From Verrucomicrobiota bacterium (GTDB taxonomy: Bacteria > Verrucomicrobiota > Kiritimatiellia > CAJWTS01): a DNA stretch of 64,000 nt. Of this stretch, positions 9,171-17,962 are shown in pieces. A model generated the notes under the pieces. It saw only the letters and a program-made list of their open reading frames with translations. It did not search any database and was not told the DNA's origin. The stretch is taken from positions 43,002 through 107,001 of the forward strand of contig JAQBYD010000005.1 of the NCBI GenBank assembly GCA_027623315.1, given 5' to 3'. A program made the position numbers and the translations under genes. Each line of letters begins with the position of its first letter. Within the stretch, counting starts at the first letter, position 1.

Positions 9171-9506
9171 ATGAAGTTGTGGATTCACGGATTCGTCGCT
9201 CTCCTCCTGATTGCGGGGATGGTCTCCTGCCGTAAGGAACGGCCGCGCGTAGTGACGGTCCTCGTGCCGGGTCTGAATGGCGAGAAATGTGCCCAGATCA
9301 TCTCGGAGTCCCTCGCAAGAGCCGATGGGATCCGAATGAACACGCTTGAGTTTGATTATGAGAAGCGCGAAATAACGCTTGAATATGACAGCATGCGTAC
9401 GGCCGTAAAGAACGTCGAGCACTTCATCGCGAAGGCAGGCTTCGACGCGAATACGGTGCCGGCATACAAGGAAGGCCTGGAGAGGCTGCCCGAAGAGTGC
9501 AAATGA
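9171..9506 (+). CDS. Small lipoprotein with heavy-metal-associated-like (HMA) fold
   Basis: The 111-residue product has a lipoprotein signal peptide (MKLWIHGFVALLLIAGMVSC) with the lipobox MVSC at ~17-20. The mature domain (~70 residues) reads like a ferredoxin-like HMA or CopZ-type fold: VTVLVPGLNGEKCAQIISESL, a middle strand FDYEKREITLEYDSM, and the final helix AVKNVEHFIAKAGFDA. The usual CxxC metal pair is reduced to a single Cys (GLNGEKC), so metal binding is doubtful. The stop codon lies inside a stem-loop at the gene end. Confidence 0.7.
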   Translation: MKLWIHGFVALLLIAGMVSCRKERPRVVTVLVPGLNGEKCAQIISESLARADGIRMNTLEFDYEKREITLEYDSMRTAVKNVEHFIAKAGFDANTVPAYKEGLERLPEECK

Positions 9507-9532
9507 CGACGGCCTGATCGCCGTCATTTGCA
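9498..9532 (+). terminator. Perfect 11-bp stem-loop overlapping a stop codon
   Basis: TGCAAATGACG at 9498-9508 is exactly complementary to CGTCATTTGCA at 9522-9532, leaving a 13-nt loop. The stem includes the stop of the HMA-like lipoprotein gene. There is no U-tract after it, so it could be a processing or stability element and not a true intrinsic terminator. Confidence 0.45.
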
Positions 9533-9552
9533 TTCGGTCCCGGGCGCGCTGC

Positions 9553-10440
9553 ATGAATGCCCTGATCGAGCAATTTCTAGATTACCTGGCCCTGGAGCGG
9601 GGATTGAGCCCGCATACGGGGGCAGCCTACGCCGCCGACCTGGCGGCGTTGCAACGCTATCTCGGTCGCAAGAGGATTTCCTCCTTAAACGCCGTGCGAC
9701 GAAAAGAGATCGTGGATTTCCTTACCGCTGAAAAGGAACGCGGGCTGAGTGTAAATTCTCTCTCGCGGCGCCTGGTCGCGATCCGAATGTTTTTCCGTTA
9801 TCTACAGCAGGAATCTCTGCTGGACCAGAACGTCGCCGAGATCATGGACTCTCCTCGCACATGGCGGGCACTTCCCGGGTTCCTGAGCGTCAAAGAAGTG
9901 GATCGCCTGCTGGGGGCGCCCGAAGAGAGCACTCGGCTGGGGCTACGCGATCGCGCGTTGCTGGAATTGATGTATGCGACGGGGCTTCGCGTGAGCGAGA
10001 TTTCGATGCTGACATTGGACGATGTGCATTTCGATGCAGGCTACCTTCGGTGCATGGGCAAGGGAAGCAAGGTTCGAGTCGTGCCCTTCAACGAGTCGGC
10101 CCGGGAGCGTCTGCAGACCTACCTTGATCAGGCGCGCCCGACGTTACAGAAGGATCCCGCCGAGCGACACATGTTTCTCACCCGCCGTGGGGGGGCGTTT
10201 TCTCGCAAGGGGATCTGGAAGATGATTAAGCAACATGCTCTGCGGGCGCGAATCTCACAGTCGGTCTCGCCTCACACGCTGCGGCACTCGTTCGCGAGTC
10301 ATATGCTGGCCAACGGGGCTCCGCTACGAGTGATCCAGGAGATGTTGGGGCATGCCGACATCGCGACCACTCAGATCTATACGCACGTGGACCAAGGGCG
10401 TCTGCGGGCGGTGCATGCAGAGTTTCACCCACGGGCCTAG
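9553..10440 (+). CDS. xerD: Site-specific tyrosine recombinase XerC/XerD
   Basis: Resolves chromosome dimers at dif sites. The 295-residue protein has the N-terminal SAM-like core-binding domain (FLDYLALERGLSPHTGAAY) and the catalytic domain with Arg146 (ATGLRVSE), a lysine in the MGKGSKVRVVP hairpin (170-173), His241/Arg244 (HTLRHSF), His267 (LGHAD) and nucleophile Tyr276 (TQIYTHV). The length and motifs are those of housekeeping Xer proteins, and it sits 6 bp upstream of rnc without any integrated element nearby. XerD is more likely than XerC by overall look, but I cannot separate them firmly. Confidence 0.93.
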   Translation: MNALIEQFLDYLALERGLSPHTGAAYAADLAALQRYLGRKRISSLNAVRRKEIVDFLTAEKERGLSVNSLSRRLVAIRMFFRYLQQESLLDQNVAEIMDSPRTWRALPGFLSVKEVDRLLGAPEESTRLGLRDRALLELMYATGLRVSEISMLTLDDVHFDAGYLRCMGKGSKVRVVPFNESARERLQTYLDQARPTLQKDPAERHMFLTRRGGAFSRKGIWKMIKQHALRARISQSVSPHTLRHSFASHMLANGAPLRVIQEMLGHADIATTQIYTHVDQGRLRAVHAEFHPRA

Positions 10441-10446
10441 ACCATT

Positions 10447-11232
10447 ATGTTGGGACGACGCAAGAACCCGAATCTGTTACTCGAGAAGACGATTGGGTAC
10501 TCGTTTCGAAAGAAGGCGCTCCTTGTCAACGCCCTCACGCACCGCTCGTTTCGTTATGAAAATCGAGATGTGGAATTCGACAATCAGCGCATGGAGTTCC
10601 TGGGTGATGCCGCGCTTGGCTTCGTCGCCGGAGCATACCTCTATCAGCGTATGCAAGACAAGGACGAGGGACATCTCACGGCGATGAGAAGCCGCATCAC
10701 CAGCGGTAAGGCCCTGGCCGAGATTGCCACGACCATGTCGCTCGGGGACTTCGTGCAAATTGGCAAAGGCGAGGAGCGCTCCGGTGGACGCGATCGTGCC
10801 TCCAATCTCGCGGATGCCCTGGAGTCGGTGATCGGTGCTGCGTATCTCGACACCGGAGTGAAAGCGGTCGAGAAGATATTCAAGAAGCTCTTCGTGCCGT
10901 ACCTGGACGGATGCGGGGAAGACCTATGGGCGGATAATCCGAAGGGAAAGCTCCAGGAGACAGCGCAGACCCTCTATCGCAAGAGCCCTGTCTATCGAGT
11001 GGTCGACCAGAGCGGACCGTCGCATTCGCGTGTGTATACTGTCGAGGTGGTCGTGGACGGGAAGTCAGTGGCCAAAGGGAAGGGACGCAATAAACGGGTC
11101 GCCGAATCGAGCGCTGCGGCGAAGGCGCTGCACGTTATTGATAACGATGCGCCGCAAGAAGAAGAGAGCGGGGTCACGCGCCGTCGACGGGGTCGTGCCG
11201 GCAGGCGCAGGGGCCCCCGCAACGACGACTGA
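10447..11232 (+). CDS. rnc: Ribonuclease III
   Basis: A double-strand-specific endoribonuclease that matures rRNA and some mRNAs. The 261-residue protein has the catalytic signature RMEFLGDAALGF at 48-59 and the second acidic site in DALESVIGAAYLDTG. A double-stranded RNA-binding domain follows (~160-228, NPKGKLQETAQ and GKGRNKRVAESSAAAKAL). A basic tail (TRRRRGRAGRRRGPR) is added at the C-terminus, which is longer than usual and may add RNA affinity. It is co-transcribed with xerD, 6 bp upstream. Confidence 0.96.
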   Translation: MLGRRKNPNLLLEKTIGYSFRKKALLVNALTHRSFRYENRDVEFDNQRMEFLGDAALGFVAGAYLYQRMQDKDEGHLTAMRSRITSGKALAEIATTMSLGDFVQIGKGEERSGGRDRASNLADALESVIGAAYLDTGVKAVEKIFKKLFVPYLDGCGEDLWADNPKGKLQETAQTLYRKSPVYRVVDQSGPSHSRVYTVEVVVDGKSVAKGKGRNKRVAESSAAAKALHVIDNDAPQEEESGVTRRRRGRAGRRRGPRNDD

Positions 11233-11240
11233 ACGGACGT

Positions 11241-11270
11241 TTGACGATACAGGGCCACCCATCGTATAAT
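11241..11270 (+). promoter_or_regulatory. Near-consensus sigma-70 promoter
   Basis: TTGACG at 11241-11246 and a perfect TATAAT at 11265-11270 are separated by 18 bp. It lies right after the rnc stop and about 50 bp upstream of the ATG at 11322, so it should drive that downstream gene. It also shows that the possible TTG start at 11241 is not used. Confidence 0.75.
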
Positions 11271-11321
11271 ACGGGGCGAGGTCTCCCTGCGACCCCTGAT
11301 TTCTCCACAAAACCCGGGAAA

Positions 11322-12320
11322 ATGCACAAAAACCAAACTATCAAAGCTCTGATTCTGTCCCTGGCCGTCGCGGGACCGATGTCATCACCTGAAGTGGCCG
11401 AAGGCGTATCCCGGTTAGCCGACAATCTGTCGCCGATCGTGCGCGATGCCATGGACGCCGGGATTGTCTCCGGCGAGCGTCCGAAAATCATCAAGTTGGG
11501 CAATCTGGATATTGAGAACCTCGTGGCGAAGCCCCGCCTCGATGCGGACTTCGTGAAGTTTAAGTTCATCGCTGCGGATACTACCTCGACCCAACGTGAA
11601 ATTCTGAAGACGTGGTTGGGCAAGGGGGTAAACCATATTTTGCTCTCGGGGATTGAGATGAAGCTTTACGGGGAGTTCTTCGGTCTGAGAGCAAATTATT
11701 ACTCGCGGCGCCAGGTGTCCTTGACGCTTTCCAATCACGTGGTGAACACGGACTGCACCCGCTTAACCGGCAACATGGACTTCGAGTCCGTGCCCGAAGG
11801 GAGTGAGGTTATCGCAACCCGGGCGGATAAGCCGGCCGCCGGCCGCTTCACGTACGGCAAGACGACGGTCTACTTTCACCCCGGCCCTGTCGGGAACGAC
11901 GAAGCCCGCTGGATGTTGAACTTCTATCACTGGGCACTGGGATTGGATGTCCCGGGGCCTGCCGCTGAAATCCTGAATAAGCGAATCGCCGACGTCAGAA
12001 TGGGCAAGGGAACTCACGACAGCCTGACGCTGCGAACGGGCGATGTGATCAAGGGCGTGCTGGATACCAAGGATCAGAAACTGAAGACCCTGGATGGACC
12101 GCGAGCGTTCATGCGCAAGGATATCGAGATGATAATCCTGGAGTTCACCGCGGACAAAATGGACAAGGTGGCACTGCGCGATGGCAAGGAGTTCACGGGG
12201 ACCTTGCTTGCAGCAGACTTCAAGATCCTATCCGGGGACGGTGAAGTGCAGACGTACTCGCGAGACAGCGTGAAGGTTATCCGGTACAACGTTCCGAGCA
12301 AGAAGCCCGAGCTCAAGTAG
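11322..12320 (+). CDS. Conserved-looking exported protein of unknown function with two short beta repeats at the C-terminus
   Basis: The start at ATG 11322 follows the promoter at 11241-11270. The 332-residue product has an N-terminal hydrophobic segment (IKALILSLAVAGPM) preceded by a Lys, likely a signal peptide. The middle (~60-220) is mixed alpha/beta, with GKGVNHILLSGIEMKLYGEF and FTYGKTTVYFHPGPVGNDEA, vaguely like class I amidotransferase-type domains. The C-terminus repeats a strand pattern twice: SLTLRTGDVIKGVL and KVALRDGKEFTGTL, each followed by a second hairpin, resembling small SH3/Sm-like barrels. I do not recognise the family. Confidence 0.75.
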   Translation: MHKNQTIKALILSLAVAGPMSSPEVAEGVSRLADNLSPIVRDAMDAGIVSGERPKIIKLGNLDIENLVAKPRLDADFVKFKFIAADTTSTQREILKTWLGKGVNHILLSGIEMKLYGEFFGLRANYYSRRQVSLTLSNHVVNTDCTRLTGNMDFESVPEGSEVIATRADKPAAGRFTYGKTTVYFHPGPVGNDEARWMLNFYHWALGLDVPGPAAEILNKRIADVRMGKGTHDSLTLRTGDVIKGVLDTKDQKLKTLDGPRAFMRKDIEMIILEFTADKMDKVALRDGKEFTGTLLAADFKILSGDGEVQTYSRDSVKVIRYNVPSKKPELK

Positions 12321-12441
12321 CCTCGGGTTCCACGCGCGTCCATCTCCCGGCCCGATCGATTCGCCGGATCTGCCCGCCAGCGCGGAATCTGAATTTTCTT
12401 GAAGACGGCCTGCTGTTGCCTGACACTATACCGTTTCCATC

Positions 12442-12515
12442 GGGCCGTTAGCTCAGTTGGTCAGAGCACTTGACTTTTAATCAAGGGGTCCCGGGTTCGA
12501 GCCCCGGACGGCCTA
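12442..12515 (+). tRNA. tRNA-Lys (anticodon TTT)
   Basis: A 74-nt cloverleaf: acceptor GGGCCGT pairs with ACGGCCT (first pair G-U), D-arm TAGCTCAGTTGGTCAGAGC, anticodon stem CTTGA/TCAAG around loop CTTTTAA giving anticodon TTT, and T-arm CCGGGTTCGAGCCCCGG. CCA is not encoded; the next bases are CTT. A TTGAAG...CACTAT pair about 40 bp upstream is a possible weak promoter. The acyltransferase ATG begins only 9 nt after the tRNA. Confidence 0.95.
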
Positions 12516-12524
12516 CTTTTCCTT

Positions 12525-13478
12525 ATGAAATCGACCAAGCGGCTGCGCCAGGTTCTCGAAGGCCTTTTGGCTCGCCTGGGCGTGCTCGTCATTCCACGGC
12601 TTCCCCGCGGTGCCGTCGTGCGCCTGGCGCGTGTGATCGGCAGCGCGGCCTGCGCCGTATGCCGCCGCGACCAAGAGGTCGGCCGGGCCAATCTCGAGCT
12701 GGCCCTCGGGGCGACGCACTCCCGTGAGGAGCGAGACAAGATCCTGCACGGGGCTTTCGTAACCTTCGCCCAGCTCATCCTGGACCTGTTCTGGTTCTCG
12801 CGCGACCAGCAGCGACGACTCGAGGAAGTTGTCGAAGTCGACGACTCCTGTCGCTTCTTTCTGGACCATCCGCCTTGCATCGCGCTGGCCGCTCATTTCG
12901 GGAATTGGGAGGTCATGGGGGCGCGATGCGCGGCGCTGGGAAGCCCCTTGACGGTCGTCTTCGCTGCCTTGGAGAATCCAGTGATCGACGAACTCGTCGC
13001 TCGACTGCGCCGCGGGTCCGGTCAAGTCGTCGCGGAGAAGACCGGTGTGCTGCGGCGCCTGATTCGGACCCTCCGGGATGGCGGGCACATCGCGGTAGTG
13101 CTCGATCAAAATACCCTTCCGGCCGACGGGGGCCGATTTGTGAACTTTTTTGGTTCGCCGGCGCCGATGTCGATGGCGGTGGCGTCCCTGTCGGAGAAGA
13201 CCAGCGCGCCGGTCGTGCCGACTTTTTGTACGAGAAGGCCTGACGGCACCTACCGCGTATACCACCTTCCGCCCTTGCTCATGGAGCAGACGGAGACAAG
13301 GGAGTCGTTTACGCAGCGCCTGGCCACGGTCCTCGAAGGTGAGATTCGCAAAGATCCGGAGCAGTGGCTTTGGATGTACAAGCGATGGAAATTTATTCCT
13401 GATGATGCAGAGGCGGATCGTTTCCCCGGTTATGCCCGCCGCTTGCACCCGGGTGAGAAGGCGGCCGCAGCAAAATAG
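12525..13478 (+). CDS. Lauroyl/myristoyl acyltransferase, LpxL/HtrB-like
   Basis: A lysophospholipid acyltransferase-superfamily enzyme that probably adds a secondary acyl chain to lipid A at the inner membrane. In 317 residues it shows an N-terminal hydrophobic/amphipathic segment, the catalytic H-X4-E motif (His124-Glu129, AHFGNWE), GSGQVVAEKTGVLRRLIRTL, the substrate region VLDQNTLPADGGRFVNFFG, and a C-terminal QWLWMYKRWK typical of LpxL enzymes. The ATG is 9 nt past the 3' end of tRNA-Lys and has no Shine-Dalgarno sequence. Its presence implies an outer membrane with lipid A. The exact acyl donor and position cannot be read. Confidence 0.88.
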   Translation: MKSTKRLRQVLEGLLARLGVLVIPRLPRGAVVRLARVIGSAACAVCRRDQEVGRANLELALGATHSREERDKILHGAFVTFAQLILDLFWFSRDQQRRLEEVVEVDDSCRFFLDHPPCIALAAHFGNWEVMGARCAALGSPLTVVFAALENPVIDELVARLRRGSGQVVAEKTGVLRRLIRTLRDGGHIAVVLDQNTLPADGGRFVNFFGSPAPMSMAVASLSEKTSAPVVPTFCTRRPDGTYRVYHLPPLLMEQTETRESFTQRLATVLEGEIRKDPEQWLWMYKRWKFIPDDAEADRFPGYARRLHPGEKAAAAK

Positions 13479-13549
13479 AATGCGCGTCGGAACGACACGT
13501 GCGATAGTTTGCCTGCGAGATATGAACAGAGTCGACGGAAGGACGTAAG

Positions 13550-14431
13550 ATGAAACTTGGAGTCATTGGCGGAACCGGTGTGTACGGTATAGACGGAATA
13601 GAAGATCTGACCCATGAAGAGGTGGAGACACCGTTCGGGAGCCCGTCAGACTCCTATGTCTGTGGAAAGCTCGACGGGCGTGAGGTCGTATTTCTGCCTC
13701 GTCACGGGCGCGGCCATCGCTTGTTGCCGTCTGAAATCAATCATCGTGCCAATATCTGCGGCATGAAGCAGCTCGGTGTCGACAGGGTCCTGTCGATCAG
13801 CGCGGTGGGTAGTCTTCGTGAGGAGTATCGGCCTCGCGACATCGTTCTGGCGGATCAATATTTTGACCGGACCAAGGAATCAGCCGCGCATACATTTTTC
13901 GGTGACGGAGTCGTGGCGCACGCCTCCCTGGCTGATCCGGTCTGTCATGACCTGGCGCACTGCGTGCGCAGTGCGGCCGAGAAGGTCATCCAGTCGCGAC
14001 CAGAGGGCGACCATGTCCGCGTGACCCGCGGCGGGACCTACGTCCAGATGCAGGGACCGGCGTTTTCCACCAGGGCAGAGTCGAACACTTATCGGGGGCT
14101 TGGCTTCGACGTGATTGGCATGACCAGCTTGGGAGAGGCAAAGCTCTGCCGTGAGGCCGAACTCTGTTACCAGCCGATGTGTATGGTCACCGACTACGAT
14201 TGCTGGCACGAATCGGAAGAGGCGGTGACCGTGGAACTCGTGGTGGCGCATCTGCATGCAAACGCAGCGCTAGCGAAGGATATTGTCCGTCAACTGATCC
14301 CGGAGTTGGCGGAGTCCCCGCCATGCGGGTGCAGTTCCGCCATGGCCGGCTCGATATTGACCCAACCGGATGCCGTGCCGGCGGATGCCAGGGCGCGGTT
14401 GCAGCCGATCATCGGAAGATATCTCTCCTGA
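13550..14431 (+). CDS. mtnP: S-methyl-5'-thioadenosine phosphorylase
   Basis: Phosphorolyses methylthioadenosine to adenine and methylthioribose 1-phosphate in methionine salvage. The 293-residue protein begins MKLGVIGGTGVYGI and has FLPRHGRGHRLLPSEINHRAN, SISAVGSLREEYRPRDIVLA, GGTYVQMQGPAFSTRAE, GMTSLGEAKLCREAELCY and VTDYDCWH, all typical of MtnP and related purine phosphorylases. A GGAAGGA ribosome-binding site lies 8 nt upstream. It could accept other 6-aminopurine nucleosides, as some relatives do. comF follows 10 bp after the stop. Confidence 0.93.
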   Translation: MKLGVIGGTGVYGIDGIEDLTHEEVETPFGSPSDSYVCGKLDGREVVFLPRHGRGHRLLPSEINHRANICGMKQLGVDRVLSISAVGSLREEYRPRDIVLADQYFDRTKESAAHTFFGDGVVAHASLADPVCHDLAHCVRSAAEKVIQSRPEGDHVRVTRGGTYVQMQGPAFSTRAESNTYRGLGFDVIGMTSLGEAKLCREAELCYQPMCMVTDYDCWHESEEAVTVELVVAHLHANAALAKDIVRQLIPELAESPPCGCSSAMAGSILTQPDAVPADARARLQPIIGRYLS

Positions 14432-14441
14432 TCCGCACGCG

Positions 14442-15239
14442 ATGACTCGATTGCGGCAGGGCCGCTTGAAAATCCCCGGGTTGTTCCAGATGCGCCTTGA
14501 CCGCCAGATCCTTTTAGATTCAACGCGAGCATTGTGGCACAGCACGCTGGACCTGGTGTATCCCCGGCGCTGCGAGAGCTGTCACGGTGCGGTGCTCGAC
14601 GAGGCACGCCACTTGTGCTGGGATTGCATGACCCGAATGCAGCTAATCCAGCAGCCGCATTGTGACCGCTGTGGAGATCCCATCGAGGGCAAGGTGGATC
14701 ATGACCCGATGTGCGCGTACTGCGCGCGGCACCGGATCTGGTTCACCCGCGCTCGTTCTGCGGTGCGTTACCGCGGACCGATCCGCGACGTCATCCAGTC
14801 ATTCAAGTACAGGAACGCACTTTACTTGGGCCGGGACATGAACCTGTTGCTCCTGGCCTGCGTGCAGGCACACTACGGGGCCATACCGTTCGATGCCGTG
14901 ACGAGTGTGCCGCTTTTCGCGAGGCGCGAGCGCGAGCGGACGTACAATCAGGCGGCCGTACTCGCACGCGCTCTCGCGTCAGAATTGCGCTCACCATACG
15001 ACAATCGCCTCGTGACCCGGATTCGAGACACGCAGACCCAGACGCACCTCTCGGCCTCTGAGCGACGGCAGAACATGACAGGTGCGTTCGTGCCGCACGG
15101 CTCGAACGGCAGGCAGGGACAGCGACTCCTTCTGGTTGACGATGTGATGACGACCGGGGCAACGGTCAACGAGTGCGCGCGCGCCCTCAAGGAAGCCGGC
15201 GCGGAATACGTCTATGTCGCCACGGTCGCGAGGGGGTAG
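14442..15239 (+). CDS. comF: ComF-family phosphoribosyltransferase-like protein
   Basis: A ComF-type protein linked in other bacteria to handling of imported single-stranded DNA. The 265-residue product has two zinc-binding Cys pairs before the catalytic fold (RRCESCHG, HLCWDC, HCDRCGDP, MCAYCARH), VIQSFKYRNALYLGRDM, and a PRPP-binding loop LLLVDDVMTTGATVNECA near the C-terminus. The start is 14442 or 14490 (MRLDRQ); I chose the first because it lies 10 bp after mtnP. Competence itself is not shown; yifB/comM is also present at 48.7 kb. Confidence 0.88.
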   Translation: MTRLRQGRLKIPGLFQMRLDRQILLDSTRALWHSTLDLVYPRRCESCHGAVLDEARHLCWDCMTRMQLIQQPHCDRCGDPIEGKVDHDPMCAYCARHRIWFTRARSAVRYRGPIRDVIQSFKYRNALYLGRDMNLLLLACVQAHYGAIPFDAVTSVPLFARRERERTYNQAAVLARALASELRSPYDNRLVTRIRDTQTQTHLSASERRQNMTGAFVPHGSNGRQGQRLLLVDDVMTTGATVNECARALKEAGAEYVYVATVARG

Positions 15240-15395
15240 GGGTGATTGAAAAATGGACATTGAGACTTTCTGCAAGGCACTGGGCACGCTTCTGGTCTCG
15301 AGCCCCGACCCAAGTCTCCCCATCGAGCACCTTGTCGAGAACCACCCCGCATTAGTCCTCGTCAAAGTTCTCGGATCAGGAGGGCAGACATTTGA

Positions 15396-15545
15396 GACAG
15401 GACGATTACTGGCAGGACGATTTTTCAGAGAGTCGATGGATGCCTGGAACAGCCAGACTTTACCGTCGCGCCCAGGGGCCGCATCGGACTCCAAGAGTCA
15501 CATGCACACACCCAAACTAATCGTCCTGCCAGTAATCGTCCTGCC
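15396..15545. repeat. Inverted repeat pair of the AATCGTCCTGCC element
   Basis: The 27-nt arm at 15396-15422 matches the reverse complement of the arm at 15519-15545 at 26 of 27 positions. Each arm carries two copies of AATCGTCCTGYC with a 3-nt spacer. The right arm is identical over 27 nt to 46024-46050. The ~96 bp between the arms has no convincing gene; a frame across 15253-15738 is an artefact of the repeats. Confidence 0.75.
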
Positions 15546-15710
15546 AGAACTCCGGGATTCAGGCGCGAAACGGATTCGGTCGGGTTCCCCGATGGGGTGG
15601 CTTTCAGCACGTTTGTCGCGCACGGCGAGATCAGATGGAGCCCGAAAGGCTCAAGGCTCAATTTCCAAGTCTCAAGGCGCATGTTGGTTGATCACTTGCC
15701 AGTTGCCACT

Positions 15711-15782
15711 CCTGAAACAAGAGAGTCCCGATCCCTGATCTCGGAGAGAGTCAGGGCGAGACCGGGCCTCTCTTGTTTCAGG
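15711..15782 (-). terminator. Nested stem-loop just after the uvrD stop codon
   Basis: CCTGAAACAAGAGAG at 15711-15725 pairs exactly with CTCTCTTGTTTCAGG at 15768-15782, and an inner CCCTGA/TCAGGG stem lies between. The outer stem abuts the uvrD stop at 15783, so the element ends or protects that minus-strand transcript. There is no clear U-tract. Confidence 0.5.
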
Positions 15783-17861
15783 TTAGCCCCGCTTTCGGGC
15801 AGGCTGTTTCGCGGCGGAGGGCCTCTTGACGGCCTTTTTCTTTGATCTGCGTGATGTAGGGCCCTTCTTCGCGGGCGTCGGAGAGGTGGTGGGTGAGGAG
15901 CCGCCGACGGCCTCGGCCTGGGATCGCTCCAGCAAGGCAGTTGGAGCCTGTTTGCCGTGCAGCTCGTAGAGAAAACGGGAGGGCAGGGGAGTGACGCGCT
16001 GCCCGAATCTCCCCCGGCTCTTGGCATACGTGATCGTGAGGCGCCGTTTGGCGCGCGTGATTCCGACGTAGGCAAGCCGTCGCTCCTCCTCAACCGCCCC
16101 GTCCTGAATCGATCTTAGATGCGGTAATAGGCCCTCTTCGACACCGACGAGATAGACTTCCCCGAATTCCAGGCCCTTCGCCGAATGCAGCGTCATCAGG
16201 GTAAGTTTATCGTCGCTTGGCTCGTCTCCCTCCTCTTCGTCGCTCGCGCTTAGGGCGACGTCGTCCAGAAATGTGCCCAGGTTGGCACCACGGCGACGCC
16301 GGGCGTGCATCTCGGCCATGTTAACGACCTCCTTGACCGCCTCCCAGCGCTTCGCTCGCGCCGTTGGATCCGCGTACGCGCGTTCGAGTTCGCGATCATA
16401 ACGTACCTCCCGGATCAGCCGTTTGACCAGGTCGACAAGGTTAGGTCCGTCCTGCAACTCGCGCAGTCCGTCGATCGTGGACAGGAATCGTCGCGCGGAC
16501 TCTACGGTTGCGGCTCGCAGGCCGGGGACCGAATCGCCTTGGCGGATCACTTCGGCGACGGAGATCGAACGCTGCGCGGCGACCGCCAGCATCGTCTCGA
16601 CCGACGTCAGGCCAATGCCTCGCGGCGGAGTGTTGATCACGCGCAACAGCGAAAGCTCGTCTTCCGGATTGGCGACGAGCTTGAGATAGGACAGTATATC
16701 TTTGATTTCCTTGCGGTCAAAAAAAGACATGCCGCCGACGAGCACGTACGGGATGTTTTGCTCACGAAGCCTCAACTCGAACAATCTTGGCTGGATCGCG
16801 GTACGAAACAGAATGGCCACATCTCCGGGTGGGACGAGCCGGTCGCGGACGCGGGCGAGGACGTCCTCGACCACGTACTGCGCTTCGGCTTCCTCATCGG
16901 GCAGGCTGTTGACCTGGATCGATTCGCCGCTCGCGCACGCGGCGCGAAGGGCCTTCTCGTGCCGCGACGTGTTGTTGCGAATCACGGCGTTGGCTCCATC
17001 AATGATCTCTGGAGTGGATCGATAGTTTGTCTCGAGACGCACGACCACGGCCTTGGGGAAGTCGTCTTCGAAATTTAGTATCTTGGAGACGTCGGCGCCG
17101 CGCCATCCATAGATCGACTGATCGTCGTCACCGACGACACAGACGTTGCGATGTTCGCCGCCGATTCGCTTGACGATCTCGTACTGCGGCCCGTTGGTGT
17201 CCTGGTATTCATCCACAAGGAGATACTGGAAGCGCTTGCGGAACTGGGAGAGCGTGCGCTTGTCGTCGAGTAGCTTAACCATGTAGAGCAAGAGGTCATC
17301 GAAATCGAGCACCCCGCTGGCGCGCAGGCCGGCGTCGTAGCGGCGATACGCCTGAGCGATATCGATATCCCGGTCGTCTCCGGATGATGCCAGGGCATCG
17401 GGAGCCATCATGCGATTCTTGAGCAGGCTAACCTGGCCAAGGCACGCGCGCGGGGCGAGGGTCGTCTCGGGGATCTGTAGTTCGCGCAACGCGCGTTTCA
17501 TGGCGACCAACTGGTCATCGGCATCACAGATGCCGAACGCCTTGCGGATGCCCACGCGGTCGCCGTACTGCCGGAGCGAGCGCATGCAGAACGAATGAAA
17601 TGTACCGACCGTCAGATCGCTGACGCCGCGTTTTGAAACGAGTTGGCGGATTCGATCCTTCATCTCACCGGCGGCCTTGTTCGTAAAGGTCATCGCCAAC
17701 ACCGACCGGGGAGCGACTCCGCGGGACAACATGTGCGCTATCCGATGGGTGATGACCCGCGTCTTGCCGGTTCCCGCGCCGGCCAGAACCAGCAGCGGTC
17801 CTTTCGTCGTCCTCACAGCTCTTGACTGCTCGGCATTAAGTCCCCTGGTGAATTTGCTCAT
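15783..17861 (-). CDS. uvrD: ATP-dependent DNA helicase, UvrD/PcrA type
   Basis: A superfamily 1A 3'-5' helicase for repair and replication restart. The 692-residue protein has Walker A (LAGAGTGKTRVITHRIA), motif Ia (AMTFTNKAAGEMKDR), motif II (LLVDEYQDTN), motif III (VGDDDQSIYGWRGAD), motif IV (LETNYRST), motif V (LTLMTLHSAKGLEF) and motif VI (YVGITRAKRRLTITYA). The last ~60 residues are basic and Pro/Ser-rich, as in PcrA/UvrD tails. The ATG at 17861 is followed directly by the usual GLNAEQSRAV. A different UvrD-like helicase lies at 39.9 kb. Confidence 0.95.
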   Translation of the reverse strand: MSKFTRGLNAEQSRAVRTTKGPLLVLAGAGTGKTRVITHRIAHMLSRGVAPRSVLAMTFTNKAAGEMKDRIRQLVSKRGVSDLTVGTFHSFCMRSLRQYGDRVGIRKAFGICDADDQLVAMKRALRELQIPETTLAPRACLGQVSLLKNRMMAPDALASSGDDRDIDIAQAYRRYDAGLRASGVLDFDDLLLYMVKLLDDKRTLSQFRKRFQYLLVDEYQDTNGPQYEIVKRIGGEHRNVCVVGDDDQSIYGWRGADVSKILNFEDDFPKAVVVRLETNYRSTPEIIDGANAVIRNNTSRHEKALRAACASGESIQVNSLPDEEAEAQYVVEDVLARVRDRLVPPGDVAILFRTAIQPRLFELRLREQNIPYVLVGGMSFFDRKEIKDILSYLKLVANPEDELSLLRVINTPPRGIGLTSVETMLAVAAQRSISVAEVIRQGDSVPGLRAATVESARRFLSTIDGLRELQDGPNLVDLVKRLIREVRYDRELERAYADPTARAKRWEAVKEVVNMAEMHARRRRGANLGTFLDDVALSASDEEEGDEPSDDKLTLMTLHSAKGLEFGEVYLVGVEEGLLPHLRSIQDGAVEEERRLAYVGITRAKRRLTITYAKSRGRFGQRVTPLPSRFLYELHGKQAPTALLERSQAEAVGGSSPTTSPTPAKKGPTSRRSKKKAVKRPSAAKQPARKRG

Positions 17862-17962
17862 CGGATCAGGAATCTGTCATGTGCGGGCACACGAAGCCGC
17901 TGACACTATCAGGCGCGGACATACGCACACAAGACGCTAACTAAAAACCTCACCGGACTCGG

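Noticed and set aside
9553..10440. Tyrosine recombinase as part of an integrated element
   Set aside because: Its length and motifs fit housekeeping Xer, it is coupled to rnc, and no tRNA-end duplication or foreign genes adjoin it.
15253..15738. 161-codon frame downstream of comF
   Set aside because: Runs through both arms of the AATCGTCCTGCC inverted repeat; no ribosome-binding site and no protein-like pattern.
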